A DNA stretch of 64,000 nucleotides from the NCBI GenBank assembly GCA_040905865.1, contig JBBDQU010000065.1, positions 18,438 through 82,437 on the forward strand, in the 5' to 3' direction. Source of the DNA: Alphaproteobacteria bacterium. Lineage in GTDB: Bacteria > Pseudomonadota > Alphaproteobacteria > UBA8366 > GCA-2717185. Position numbers and translations under genes: made by a program. Each line of letters starts with the position of its first letter. Position 1 is the first letter of the stretch. Positions 35,400 to 42,923 of this stretch are shown in pieces. The notes beneath the pieces were generated by a model. The model worked only from the letters and a program-made list of their open reading frames with translations. It searched no databases and had not been told where the DNA came from.

Positions 35400-37457
35400 A
35401 TGGCCCGGGTGGAGAAAGGGCAATCGTGGCGGGCGCGCCTTGTGAGTATGGAGGAACTGGCCGAAAGCGGCCACGAGTGGCGACGGATCTTAAAACGGCG
35501 GGCCTTGCGCCTCTTCAGTCAGGACCTTCCGACACTTCTGCGTTCTTTAAGTCAGGCCTGTGGCCGGCAGGTACCGCACCGGCGCAGCCTGTCGGCGAAA
35601 ATAGCGGTGGCCGGATTGGTGTTTATTGTTGTGCCGCTGATCATATACGAACGGCTGGGCGAGGCAGAAAAGGACAAGGCGGAATTACTGTTCCAGTCGG
35701 CGCGGGAACAGGGACGTCTGATTGCACTCAATCTCGCGCCGTTGTTGCGGGAAGGGCCAAAAATCCTGCCGCAACTGGACAGTGCGCTGGTGACGCTTGC
35801 CAGTGATAACCTTAACATCAGGGTGCTTTACCGGCCTAACGCCGCTACCGCCGACAACGGGTACTATGACAACGGGTACTATTATGTCGCTGCGCATCCG
35901 GCGCTGACCGAAGCCTATCTCTCGTCCGAGATAGAAGTTCTGGGAAAAATTGGAGTCCTGTCGCGGCTGTCCGGTTCGTGCAGCAAAAATAAAACCATCG
36001 GCATTCGCCACAATGTTCCCGATGGTCCGCAGCAACTGATTACGGCCATAGTGCCTGTCACGACGGATAACGGTTGCTGGTCGATCGTGACGTCGTATGC
36101 GGGCGATGCATTTATGCAATCCTCGTTCGGTCGCCCTTACTGGCAGTCCCCGGAAATCCAGTTTGCCAGCCTGCTGTATTTTGCGGCTGCCGGCGTCACG
36201 CTGCTCCTTCTGATTCGGATCAGGGCCGGGCTGCGCGGATTCCGCGATACCGCTGTCGCGGCGGGACGTCGTGGCGGTACCGCCAACTTTTCCGAGGGTA
36301 ACGACAATTCCGACCTTGCCGACGTTGCCGATGAGTTCGATCGCATGGTACAGCGCATCGGTTTGCTGTCCTTCGCCGTCGAAAACAGTCCCGTCGCGGT
36401 CTCCGTTGCCGATGCCAACTGGCAACTGGAGTACGTCAATCCGGCATGCGAAAAGCTGTCAGGCAAGTCCTCGGGCGATCTGCTTGGTCTCGATCTGCGG
36501 CAGAAGGAATTCGAAGGCCCTCACGACCTGTCCTGGACCGCAATCTGCGACAGGGTATCCTGCGGCGATACCTGGCACGGGCTGCTTCGGCGCCGAAAGC
36601 CTGACGGCCGCGTATTGTGGGTGGACGTATCGCTGTACCGGCTTGCCGGCGAACCGTTTGGAGAGGAGCATTTTGTCTGCCTGCAGGAAGACGTGACCGA
36701 ACGACAACGGATGCTGAACGGACTGGTCGACGAAAAAGAAAGGGCGTTGGCGCTCAATCGGACGAAATCCAACTTCGTCGCGCAGATGAGCCATGAATTC
36801 CGTACGCCGCTGAACGCTATCCTCGGTTTCTCGGAAGTCATCGCGTTGGAAAGTTTCGGTCCGTGCGGCGAAGCGCGGTACGTCGAATACGCACGGCACA
36901 TCCACAGTAGCGGCCAGCACCTGCTATCGCTGATCAATGACGTCCTCGACCTGTCTAAGCTCGAATCCGGAAGGGAAGCGCTGCATCTCGAACCCCTGGA
37001 CCTGTCGCAGTTGACGGCGAACATGGTGGCGCTGGTTGCGCCGCTGGCCGAAGCCGCGGGTGTCGTGCTGGAAACGGAAGACGACCTGAACGGAGCGTCT
37101 GCAATCGCCGATGAGCGGGCGACGAAGCAGGTGCTGCTCAATCTGCTGTCCAATGGCATCAAGTTCACGCCAGACGGGGGCACTGTTACGGTTGCCCTCG
37201 CGGCGATGGATTCCAGTCACATCCGCTTGACGGTATCGGATACGGGCTGCGGCATCGCCGCGGACGAAATCCCGAAAATCTGCGAACCCTATGAGCGAGC
37301 GGATACCGAACAGGTACGGAATACGGCGGGTACCGGCCTCGGCCTGCCCATCGTGAAACGCCTGGTCGAGCAACAGAATGGCCGCTTCGCGATCTACAGC
37401 ACACTCGGCGAGGGGACGACGGTAGAAATCATCCTGTCCGCCACGCACGCGGCCTGA
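35400..37457 (+). CDS. PAS-containing membrane sensor histidine kinase (PdhS-like core)
   Basis: A 685-residue kinase. A first membrane helix (about residues 68-86) and a second (about 255-273) enclose a periplasmic sensor domain of about 170 residues. A HAMP-like stretch and a PAS domain follow (FAVENSPVAVSVADANWQLEY). The HisKA box is MSHEFRTPLNAILGFSEV, with LLSLINDVLDLSKLESG after it. The ATPase domain has NLLSNGIKFTPDGG, DTGCGIA and GTGLGLPIVKRL. The HisKA pattern is that of alphaproteobacterial PdhS/PleC-type kinases. The periplasmic domain contains a DNGYY duplication encoded by a 15-base tandem repeat near 35854. No response regulator gene is adjacent. Confidence 0.92.
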   Translation: MARVEKGQSWRARLVSMEELAESGHEWRRILKRRALRLFSQDLPTLLRSLSQACGRQVPHRRSLSAKIAVAGLVFIVVPLIIYERLGEAEKDKAELLFQSAREQGRLIALNLAPLLREGPKILPQLDSALVTLASDNLNIRVLYRPNAATADNGYYDNGYYYVAAHPALTEAYLSSEIEVLGKIGVLSRLSGSCSKNKTIGIRHNVPDGPQQLITAIVPVTTDNGCWSIVTSYAGDAFMQSSFGRPYWQSPEIQFASLLYFAAAGVTLLLLIRIRAGLRGFRDTAVAAGRRGGTANFSEGNDNSDLADVADEFDRMVQRIGLLSFAVENSPVAVSVADANWQLEYVNPACEKLSGKSSGDLLGLDLRQKEFEGPHDLSWTAICDRVSCGDTWHGLLRRRKPDGRVLWVDVSLYRLAGEPFGEEHFVCLQEDVTERQRMLNGLVDEKERALALNRTKSNFVAQMSHEFRTPLNAILGFSEVIALESFGPCGEARYVEYARHIHSSGQHLLSLINDVLDLSKLESGREALHLEPLDLSQLTANMVALVAPLAEAAGVVLETEDDLNGASAIADERATKQVLLNLLSNGIKFTPDGGTVTVALAAMDSSHIRLTVSDTGCGIAADEIPKICEPYERADTEQVRNTAGTGLGLPIVKRLVEQQNGRFAIYSTLGEGTTVEIILSATHAA

Positions 37458-37517
37458 GCCGGTCGGACGCAAGTTGCCTCAGATAAAGACGATCTGGTTT
37501 ATTGCACCTTCACAGGT

Positions 37518-37909
37518 TCACATGCCTTCGAGAAGCGCCTTCAGCGCCGCCAGGTCTCTTGCGACCCATGCCGCATCCCGGTCGAATTCCGCATCGTTCA
37601 TACCCGACCGCTGGAACAGTGTGAAGGTGACTTCACAGCCTGCGCCATTGCGGACGACGCGCAACGGATTATACATCGCCGCCCCTTGCGCCGGAATCAG
37701 CGTGTGGTCGGCGATGCCATGATCGTTGGGCGCGGTGAAACGCACTGTCATTTGCCCCATGGGAGTTTCCACGCGCCAGTCCGTCCCGGTGACATGGTGG
37801 AAGGAGTCGCCCAGCCCTGACGCCCATTTGGGAAAATTCGCGGGATCGCCCAGAAAACCGGCGACCGTCGCCAGGGGCTGTTCGATACCGATGCTGATAT
37901 GACGTGTAC
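37518..37909 (-). pseudogene. SRPBCC (polyketide cyclase-like) gene, 3' part, interrupted by the Mu-like element
   Basis: This part encodes all but the first few residues of a 134-residue SRPBCC protein: HISIGIEQPLATVAGFLGD, FPKWASGLGD and WRVETPMGQMTVRF, ending AALKALLEGM. The frame is cut at its 5' end at 37909. Joining it to the piece at 46734-46746 restores ATG and residues MPLQR in frame, giving an intact protein that starts MPLQRTRHISIG. SRPBCC proteins bind hydrophobic ligands or act as cyclases. The gene is presumably inactive now, although an internal ATG at 37772 remains. Confidence 0.85.
37906..37909. repeat. Left target duplication GTAC
   Basis: GTAC directly precedes the TG terminus. 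An identical GTAC follows the CA terminus at 46730-46733. Removing one copy restores the reading frame of the interrupted SRPBCC gene. Mu itself makes 5-base duplications; here only 4 bases repeat and the sequence is palindromic. Confidence 0.7.
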
Positions 37910-37921
37910 TGTGTTGGTATT

Positions 37922-37955
37922 AATTATATGGGCATGTACACAATTATTTGGGCAT
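37922..37955 (+). repeat. Transposase end-type repeats R1 and R2
   Basis: AATTATATGGGCAT at 37922-37935 and AATTATTTGGGCAT at 37942-37955 differ at one base and start 20 bases apart, two turns of the helix. R1 begins 12 bases inside the left tip. The same motif in reverse orientation lies 12 bases inside the right tip. This is the arrangement expected of MuA-type transposase binding sites. Confidence 0.75.
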
Positions 37956-38171
37956 TTAACCGGGACTATTCGGGACCATGGGGGATATAACGGGATTCGG
38001 ATCGACTCTGAGATGCTTCTCAAAGGGCCATTAAATGGCAATTACGCGTCGGTCAAACATGCCCGTTTCGTCGCGCCGCGCTGGCGATGAAACGCCTGGC
38101 GATATCCGGTATCGCGCTGGCCTTTCTCGGAGCCTTTTGAAGCGGCTCTGAGAGGCGTCTCGGAAGCGTCG

Positions 38172-38528
38172 TCAGTGGATCGAAGGGCCAGCCCTGCGCC
38201 CCTCACCGGAGGCCGTCAACTGCTCCTTAAAGCGCGAACCTTGCTTGCTCTCAAAGTAGCACGCCCATAGATAAAGTCTCACTTCCAGAAGCTGGTCATC
38301 CACTTCAAGCGGCGCAAACACACCGTGCATCCGGCTGGCAATGCGATGCGCGGCAGCCAATAGCGGCGGCACAGGATCGTTTTTCGGGCCGCTGCCGAAG
38401 TGCCACATCCAGAGATAACGCCGGGCATCGTCAAGCGCACGGTCTGCGTCCAGCAATGTCATGCCCGCGCATTCCTGCGCCAGCTCGACGGCGAATGCCG
38501 GGAAGCCGTCGAGCTGATCTTTGTCCAT
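38172..38528 (-). CDS. Unknown protein downstream of the capsid gene
   Basis: A 118-residue acidic protein, the last gene of the element before its left end. It reads MDKDQLDGFPAFAVELAQEC, then a Trp/Tyr-rich RRYLWMWHFGSG and a similar VRLYLWACYFESKQG, suggesting two related helical units. ATG 38528 has a GGAG site; a GTG at 38561 would add 11 residues. It follows the capsid gene by 132 bases. A head-completion, decoration, adaptor or cargo role is possible from position alone. I do not recognise the family. Confidence 0.6.
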   Translation of the reverse strand: MDKDQLDGFPAFAVELAQECAGMTLLDADRALDDARRYLWMWHFGSGPKNDPVPPLLAAAHRIASRMHGVFAPLEVDDQLLEVRLYLWACYFESKQGSRFKEQLTASGEGRRAGPSIH

Positions 38529-38660
38529 GGTCCGCTCCGAATAGTCGTCTGTATCGTTCACGATGGCGCTGCTTTCAGTTTCGAGCGCCGCCGCCCTGCG
38601 AAGGGATGAAGACAGGACGGCGGCACCCGACGCGGGGGAGTCGAGGCCCGCGCGTTGGTG

Positions 38661-40466
38661 TCAGGTGACCACGGCCTTGTATGCGCCGCGATAATCGGTG
38701 ACCGCCCCGCCATAGATATGACGGATCTTGTAGGTGACCTGGTCATTACTGAACATGGAGCCCAAACTCGGGTGATCCTGGACGAACAGCTCCGGCTCTT
38801 CCTGGCCGGAAAGGAAGCCGACTTCCACCGGCGGCAGGTCGTTCACATCCGTCGTCAGACACCAGTCGTTGCTGTCGGTCCAGTACCAGACCGGAATAAC
38901 GTCGAGGCTGAGCGACTGGATGAAGTTGTGGTCCTGCTCGGTATTGCGCCGGAACAAATCGACGGCCGTTTCCTCAAGCGTATCGGGCACCCAGAGATTG
39001 CGGGGACCGAGGCCGATCTTCTCCCCGGAATCCATTTCGACCTGGTTCTTTATCGCGAGCCGTCCGGCCGCCAGCGAACCGGTACCCAGCGCCGTCGATC
39101 CCAGGTTTCCATGATCGCCGTGGAAGAAAGCGATATCGTCGTAGATCACCGGATTGGTCCTGAGAAAGTCCAGGACGAACTTTGACAGGGTCCGCTTGGC
39201 CGCGCGCACAAGGTTGCGCGGAATACGCTGGACGGCGCCCACGTCGTCGTTGGTGATCATTTCCAGCGTGAGACTTTCCGTGCCGCCGCGCTTGGCGATG
39301 GCATAGACGGCCTTTTCATCGGTCGGAGAACTCAGCGCCAGGTACGGGTCGCTTTCGTCAACGACAGGCAGATCGCCATAGCCGCCGAAGCGCGTCCGCT
39401 GCTGCTCCCGGAAGTCGGCGACCGGAACAACGTTGGCGAGCTTGCGCCACACATCGTAGATCGTCTCGTTGGCATACTCCTTGAGGATGCGCCGCGCGAT
39501 GCTGTCGCCGAGAACTTCGGTGAAGCTTCCGCTGTCGAGCGCTTCGGTCATCCGCCCCTGGTCGCAGTTGCGATACAGGCCGGTAAAGTTACGGTCGCCG
39601 GTGACACTGAGATAGACTTCGCGGATTGACCGGACGGAACGGTCGGCCGGATCGAAAAAAGCGTCCAGCATCTTCTGCACCTTGTCGCCGCGCCCTTCGA
39701 TCAGGCGAACGTCACGGCGATCACCCGCGCCATCCCCCAGGCCTGTGACCTTGCCGCTATCCGAGACTGAAGCGAGATAGTCGGCTTCGGTACTGATCGC
39801 TTCGCGAAGCTGCGCTTCGGTCAAGTCTTCTGTCACGTTGTGATGCGCGATCAGTTTCGTCTTCGCCGGTTGCGGCAACCTGGTCGCCTCGACGATCCGT
39901 CGCACGTCGGCGCCGGTCAGGAATTCATCTTCGTCCATGCTCTTGCTTCCCTTGCTCTCGATGAGGTTGAGGACCTGTCCGCCGGCGCCCGGCTCGACAA
40001 TAAGGTCCAAGGAATTGACTTTCTGAACCCGCCGCAATATCCGCACGGGTTTCCCCTCTATGGCGCCCTTCACCGACACGCACATTGCATCGATGGAAAA
40101 CCCGAACAGATCTGTCATGCCCCGGTCCCAGGCGGCCTTGATCTTGCGACCGATCACGCCGTCCGGCTCGATCAGATCGAGCGTGCCTTGCAGCTCTCCC
40201 GCATCGGGACCATTGCCGGCCACAAAGGCGGTTTCGGACAGGCGGCCGATCAGGTTGCGCACATCCTTGCCAAGGCCCTTCAGGTGTTCCTGGTCGCCCT
40301 TCACGAAAACCCTTGCGCCGTTGAACAGCGAGGCGGCTTCCATGAGCGCCTGGTCGGAGTAGAAGTTGCCGTTGCCGGACAGGCCGGCGCGGATTATCCG
40401 GATGCGCCACCGGCCCCGGTATGCGGTGCCGTCTTCCGGCTGAATAATGATTGCGTCGTCATCCAT
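38661..40466 (-). CDS. Prohead protease - major capsid protein fusion
   Basis: A 601-residue fusion. Residues 1-165 look like a prohead maturation protease: His61 in GDQEHLKGLG and Ser124 in LFGFSIDAM could be the catalytic pair, and the domain closes with NSLDLIVEPGAGG as such proteases do. A scaffold-like segment follows (about 175-260). Residues 265-601 resemble a phage major capsid protein of the HK97-like fold: WRKLANVVPVADF, VQRIPRNLVRAAKRTLSKFV, FFHGDHGNLGSTAL and LWVPDTLEETA. Such fusions occur in tailed phages including Mu-like ones. ATG 40466 follows the Mor-like stop by three bases, so activator and capsid share a message. It is the only recognisable structural gene in the element. 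Confidence 0.82.
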   Translation of the reverse strand: MDDDAIIIQPEDGTAYRGRWRIRIIRAGLSGNGNFYSDQALMEAASLFNGARVFVKGDQEHLKGLGKDVRNLIGRLSETAFVAGNGPDAGELQGTLDLIEPDGVIGRKIKAAWDRGMTDLFGFSIDAMCVSVKGAIEGKPVRILRRVQKVNSLDLIVEPGAGGQVLNLIESKGSKSMDEDEFLTGADVRRIVEATRLPQPAKTKLIAHHNVTEDLTEAQLREAISTEADYLASVSDSGKVTGLGDGAGDRRDVRLIEGRGDKVQKMLDAFFDPADRSVRSIREVYLSVTGDRNFTGLYRNCDQGRMTEALDSGSFTEVLGDSIARRILKEYANETIYDVWRKLANVVPVADFREQQRTRFGGYGDLPVVDESDPYLALSSPTDEKAVYAIAKRGGTESLTLEMITNDDVGAVQRIPRNLVRAAKRTLSKFVLDFLRTNPVIYDDIAFFHGDHGNLGSTALGTGSLAAGRLAIKNQVEMDSGEKIGLGPRNLWVPDTLEETAVDLFRRNTEQDHNFIQSLSLDVIPVWYWTDSNDWCLTTDVNDLPPVEVGFLSGQEEPELFVQDHPSLGSMFSNDQVTYKIRHIYGGAVTDYRGAYKAVVT

Positions 40467-40469
40467 GGG

Positions 40470-40907
40470 TCAGCTCCGGTCGGACGAAGGCGAAGCGCTT
40501 GGCGGCTGCGCCGGGATATCGACGTCAAACGAACGCAGATAAGACCTGATGTGGCGCACGTATCGCATGGTCACGCCACTCCGCCGCGCGATTTCCAGAA
40601 CACTGTACTCGCCCCGCAACAGGTCATCGACGATTTGACTTTTTTTCGCGGTTTCACGGGGAGGCAACGGGATATCGATCTTCTGCCCGGCCATGACCGC
40701 GACAAGTTTCTCGAAGTTCTCGTTGCCGACGACATCCCGTAAATCACAGTTTTTTCCGGCGTCAGCCGGCACGCGAACATCCTCCACGCCCCCGAAACGC
40801 TGGCAAAGAAGGTTCGTCGCGTGGAAGCCGATGACTTCGGCCAATTTCATGAACTGGGAGCAGTAGAAAATCGTTCGGGAGTGCAGCAAGCCCCTATCCT
40901 CCGCCAT
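40470..40907 (-). CDS. Mor-family middle operon transcription activator
   Basis: A 145-residue protein with the pattern of phage Mu Mor: a dimerisation region with LAEVIGFHATNLLCQRFGG then a V-R-V-P strand, a second unit ending GQKIDIPLPP, and a C-terminal helix-turn-helix (KSQIVDDLLRGEYSVLEIARR, then VTMRYVRHIRSYLR). In Mu, Mor turns on the middle promoter after the early genes. Here the gene directly precedes the capsid gene, so middle and late control may be merged into one step. An alternative start is the Met at residue 20. Confidence 0.78.
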   Translation of the reverse strand: MAEDRGLLHSRTIFYCSQFMKLAEVIGFHATNLLCQRFGGVEDVRVPADAGKNCDLRDVVGNENFEKLVAVMAGQKIDIPLPPRETAKKSQIVDDLLRGEYSVLEIARRSGVTMRYVRHIRSYLRSFDVDIPAQPPSASPSSDRS

Positions 40908-41055
40908 GCAAGCCGGATCATGTCCGGTTTTGACAGGGAAATCGCCCCGGAACAGTTCCGGGCAGTTATCGAGGAGGGGATTGAAACGCCGTCATTGCGC
41001 TCGCAGCGGCGGCGTGGCAAGTCCGGACACGGGATATGCTGAATCCGTGATCGTC

Positions 41056-41076
41056 AAAGCGCAGCGACTGCGCTTT
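41056..41076. repeat. Perfect 9-bp stem hairpin
   Basis: AAAGCGCAG and CTGCGCTTT flank a CGA loop. A degenerate second copy of the unit (GCGCAACGACTGCGCTTT) ends near 41104, giving two tandem hairpin units. They lie upstream of the Mor-like gene. No run of T follows a strong stem on either strand, so they could be protein-binding sites or processing signals rather than simple terminators. Confidence 0.6.
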
Positions 41077-41155
41077 GGTCGGCAGAGCGCAACGACTGCG
41101 CTTTGCCTGGCTGGCGATCCATAAGCTATTCTCCGCCTCGCGCCCGGATAGAGAT

Positions 41156-41187
41156 TTTTCAGAATGACCTCGTTGTCATTCTGAAAA
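41156..41187. repeat. Perfect 13-bp stem hairpin
   Basis: TTTTCAGAATGAC pairs perfectly with GTCATTCTGAAAA around a six-base CTCGTT loop. It lies between the small membrane protein gene and the Mor-like gene. It may stop leftward early transcription or serve as a dyad for an activator. The U-run of a classical terminator is missing. Confidence 0.6.
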
Positions 41188-41287
41188 TTCGCGGAGCGCC
41201 GGTCGCCGGCGTAAATCCGAGCAATCGCTTTCCTGGCATTTATAAATTGATTTCCGGCTTCCCGGTGTCATGGCGTAGGATCAAGCC

Positions 41288-41452
41288 ATGCCTTTATCCA
41301 AGAAGATCTCCCTTTTTTGTTTCGCAATGGCGACCGCCGTCGCTTGGGCCGCAGTGGTCACTTGGCTATTCGGCTTTGGGCTTGTCGGATTCACGATCTG
41401 CTTGTACATCGGCCTTTGGCTCGCACCGCATTGCCTGGCCGATTACGGTTGA
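41288..41452 (+). CDS. 54-residue two-helix membrane protein
   Basis: The protein starts MPLSKKISLFCFAMATAVAW, continues with a second hydrophobic stretch (LFGFGLVGFTICLYIGLWLA) and ends HCLADYG. It is almost entirely hydrophobic, with two predicted membrane helices. AGGA lies about nine bases before ATG 41288, and TATAAA-like sequence lies about 50 bases upstream. Unlike the other non-repressor genes of the element it reads rightward. It could be a holin-like, exclusion or cargo protein. No family was recognised. Confidence 0.55.
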   Translation: MPLSKKISLFCFAMATAVAWAAVVTWLFGFGLVGFTICLYIGLWLAPHCLADYG

Positions 41453-41740
41453 CGCCGCCGGAGTCCCGCGCAATCGCGTTTCCAGCGTTCAATTTTGCGT
41501 TTGAGGAAATTCCGGGTATCTCCGGGCCATGAGCGGGAGCTGGTCACCAGCGGCGATCCTCGCGCGATTATGGCAGTAACGCCGATGCAGCTATCCTGGT
41601 TGTTCGGGCCGCAGGACAGATAACCGGCCCGGCACCTCTTTTGAATACCCATTAAGAGCCGATAAGAGGGCGTGGAAGCGTGGACTCCGCTTTTCGGGTA
41701 CGTGGGAGCGCGGCAAACCGAATGACGCCCTCCCACGCGC
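41453..41740. other. Gene-poor stretch downstream of the HTH gene
   Basis: About 290 bases between the 54-residue membrane gene and the HTH gene, which converge on it. A leftward open frame runs through it (within 41443-41862), but it overlaps the HTH gene out of frame, is Arg/Ser-rich and lacks a ribosome-binding site, so I do not call it a gene. Confidence 0.45.
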
Positions 41741-41992
41741 TCAGTTCGCGTCGTCGTCCAGGCCACGAGCGCGGCGGTATTCTGGTGTCGTTTTCCAGTA
41801 CCTGTGAATGGCCGAACTTGAAGGCGAGCGCTCAGGCCCAAAGCGTTCGCGGCAGGCGTCACCCAGCGCCGCGAACGTCATCACAGGCAGATTCTTTTCG
41901 ATGAATTCGCGAACCTCGGCATCGCGTTCGATCTTTGACGCGATGCCGGGAAGATGCAGACGGCGCCGCTCTTCTTCACTGTATATTGTCAC
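41741..41992 (-). CDS. Small helix-turn-helix protein of the Mu-like early operon
   Basis: An 83-residue protein: LPGIASKIERDAEVREFIEK, then MTFAALGDACRERFG and SPSSSAIHRYWK, which reads as a helix-turn-helix that checks the start of recognition (SSSAIHRYW). Similar small DNA-binding proteins are common in transposable phages next to GemA, but the exact role is unknown. It overlaps the GemA gene by 17 bases and is the last gene of the early set. Confidence 0.65.
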   Translation of the reverse strand: MTIYSEEERRRLHLPGIASKIERDAEVREFIEKNLPVMTFAALGDACRERFGPERSPSSSAIHRYWKTTPEYRRARGLDDDAN

Positions 41993-42401
41993 GGCGTGCT
42001 TTCCCCTTCTTCATGGCCTTCAAGGCCGTGATTGCCTTCGGCGCATCCTGCGCCGTCAGGAACCGGAGCGCGGATATATGGAAGGTCCGGTCCAGCCATT
42101 TGCCAAGCGATGCGTCGTCACCCTTGCCGTCCGTATACTCGGTCCAGAGTTTGCGGATCAGCCCGACCTGGCTCGGGCTCGCCCTGCCGGGCCGGTGGCC
42201 GAAAAAGGACTCGGTGAAGCCGGACTTGAAACCCAGCGCCGCAAAATACTGCATGACGGCCTCGAAGCCGTAGCCGTCCAGCTCGCTGCACGATTCAACC
42301 CCGGCCGTTTTCGCCAGGACTCCGCGGTATTCATCTTCCGTGAGCGCGAGCTGCTTCTTCGCAATGTGGACAAGGGCGGTCTGTTTTCTACTGAGGGACA
42401 T
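41976..42401 (-). CDS. gemA: GemA/Gp16 family regulatory protein (DUF1018)
   Basis: A 141-residue protein with the usual family course: QTALVHIAKKQLALTEDEYRG, then LAKTAGVESCSELD, a central FGHRPGRASPSQVGLIRKLW and a C-terminal domain ending QDAPKAITALKAMKKGK. In Mu, GemA (Gp16) modulates host gene expression and DNA topology early in infection. The gene overlaps its neighbours on both sides (14 and 17 bases), as expected in a compact early operon. Confidence 0.88.
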   Translation of the reverse strand: MSLSRKQTALVHIAKKQLALTEDEYRGVLAKTAGVESCSELDGYGFEAVMQYFAALGFKSGFTESFFGHRPGRASPSQVGLIRKLWTEYTDGKGDDASLGKWLDRTFHISALRFLTAQDAPKAITALKAMKKGKARRDNIQ

Positions 42402-42660
42402 CGCGCGGCTCCATCCCCTTGATTTCGAGTTCCAGCCTTTCCAGCTTCTCGATGGTATCCTTTGTTATGGCTTCTATTCCCGCCAACAGGGCGCAAATGT
42501 TTTCGCGCTGAGCATCGAGCATGCCGTCGCGGGCGACCATCATATCACCGGCAATTTCATCAGCCAGAGCCGCAAGGTTTTGCACCTTGGTAACGGAAAA
42601 GCCGACATCGCCAATTTTGTGGCCAAAGCTGTTCAACCTGTTTTTGTCAATGCCACTCAT
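42388..42660 (-). CDS. Small helical protein A of a paralogous pair
   Basis: A 90-residue, largely helical, probably coiled-coil protein. Its VQNLAALADEIAGDM and ALLAGIEAITKDTIEKLERLELEI stretches align with VRNLALLAETLAGEM and AVNSGIGAIAERAANALDNMEAEL of the gene just upstream, so the two are tandem duplicates that have diverged. It overlaps its neighbours by 4 and 14 bases. Function unknown; early genes between MuB and GemA are variable in Mu-like phages. Confidence 0.7.
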   Translation of the reverse strand: MSGIDKNRLNSFGHKIGDVGFSVTKVQNLAALADEIAGDMMVARDGMLDAQRENICALLAGIEAITKDTIEKLERLELEIKGMEPRDVPQ

Positions 42661-42923
42661 GACGCTTCACTCCCTTCCGTCTTTCTTAATTCGGCTTCCA
42701 TATTGTCCAGGGCATTTGCTGCCCGTTCGGCTATTGCGCCGATTCCGGAATTGACGGCCATTACCAAGTCGCGCTCGGTTCTAAGAGAATTGTCTTCGAT
42801 ACACATCTCACCCGCCAGGGTTTCCGCCAGAAGCGCAAGATTTCGAACCTCATCAATGGCGGTGCCGATGCTGAATATCATATCGACGATTTCACGCATC
42901 GTTACTTGCGCGGGTCCACTCAT
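42657..42923 (-). CDS. Small helical protein B of a paralogous pair
   Basis: An 88-residue protein, the other member of the tandem pair: a short N-terminal segment, then IVDMIFSIGTAIDEVRNLAL and a helical tail ending MEAELRKTEGSEAS. No DNA-binding motif or catalytic residue is obvious. It overlaps the MuB-like stop by four bases and the next gene by four bases, so all are co-translated. Function unknown. Confidence 0.7.
   Translation of the reverse strand: MSGPAQVTMREIVDMIFSIGTAIDEVRNLALLAETLAGEMCIEDNSLRTERDLVMAVNSGIGAIAERAANALDNMEAELRKTEGSEAS

Larger units (their letters stand above)
40908..41287. other. Gene-free stretch with hairpins inside the Mu-like element
   Basis: 380 bases between the Mor-like gene and the small membrane protein gene. 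It holds two strong inverted repeats (listed separately) and a related copy of the first. No convincing protein-coding frame was seen. Position suggests the promoter for the mor-capsid message and the end of the early transcript. Confidence 0.5.

Noticed and set aside
41443..41862. Minus-strand frame overlapping the HTH gene in the Mu-like element
   Set aside because: Overlaps a better gene out of frame, lacks a ribosome-binding site, Arg/Ser/Thr-rich with no pattern.
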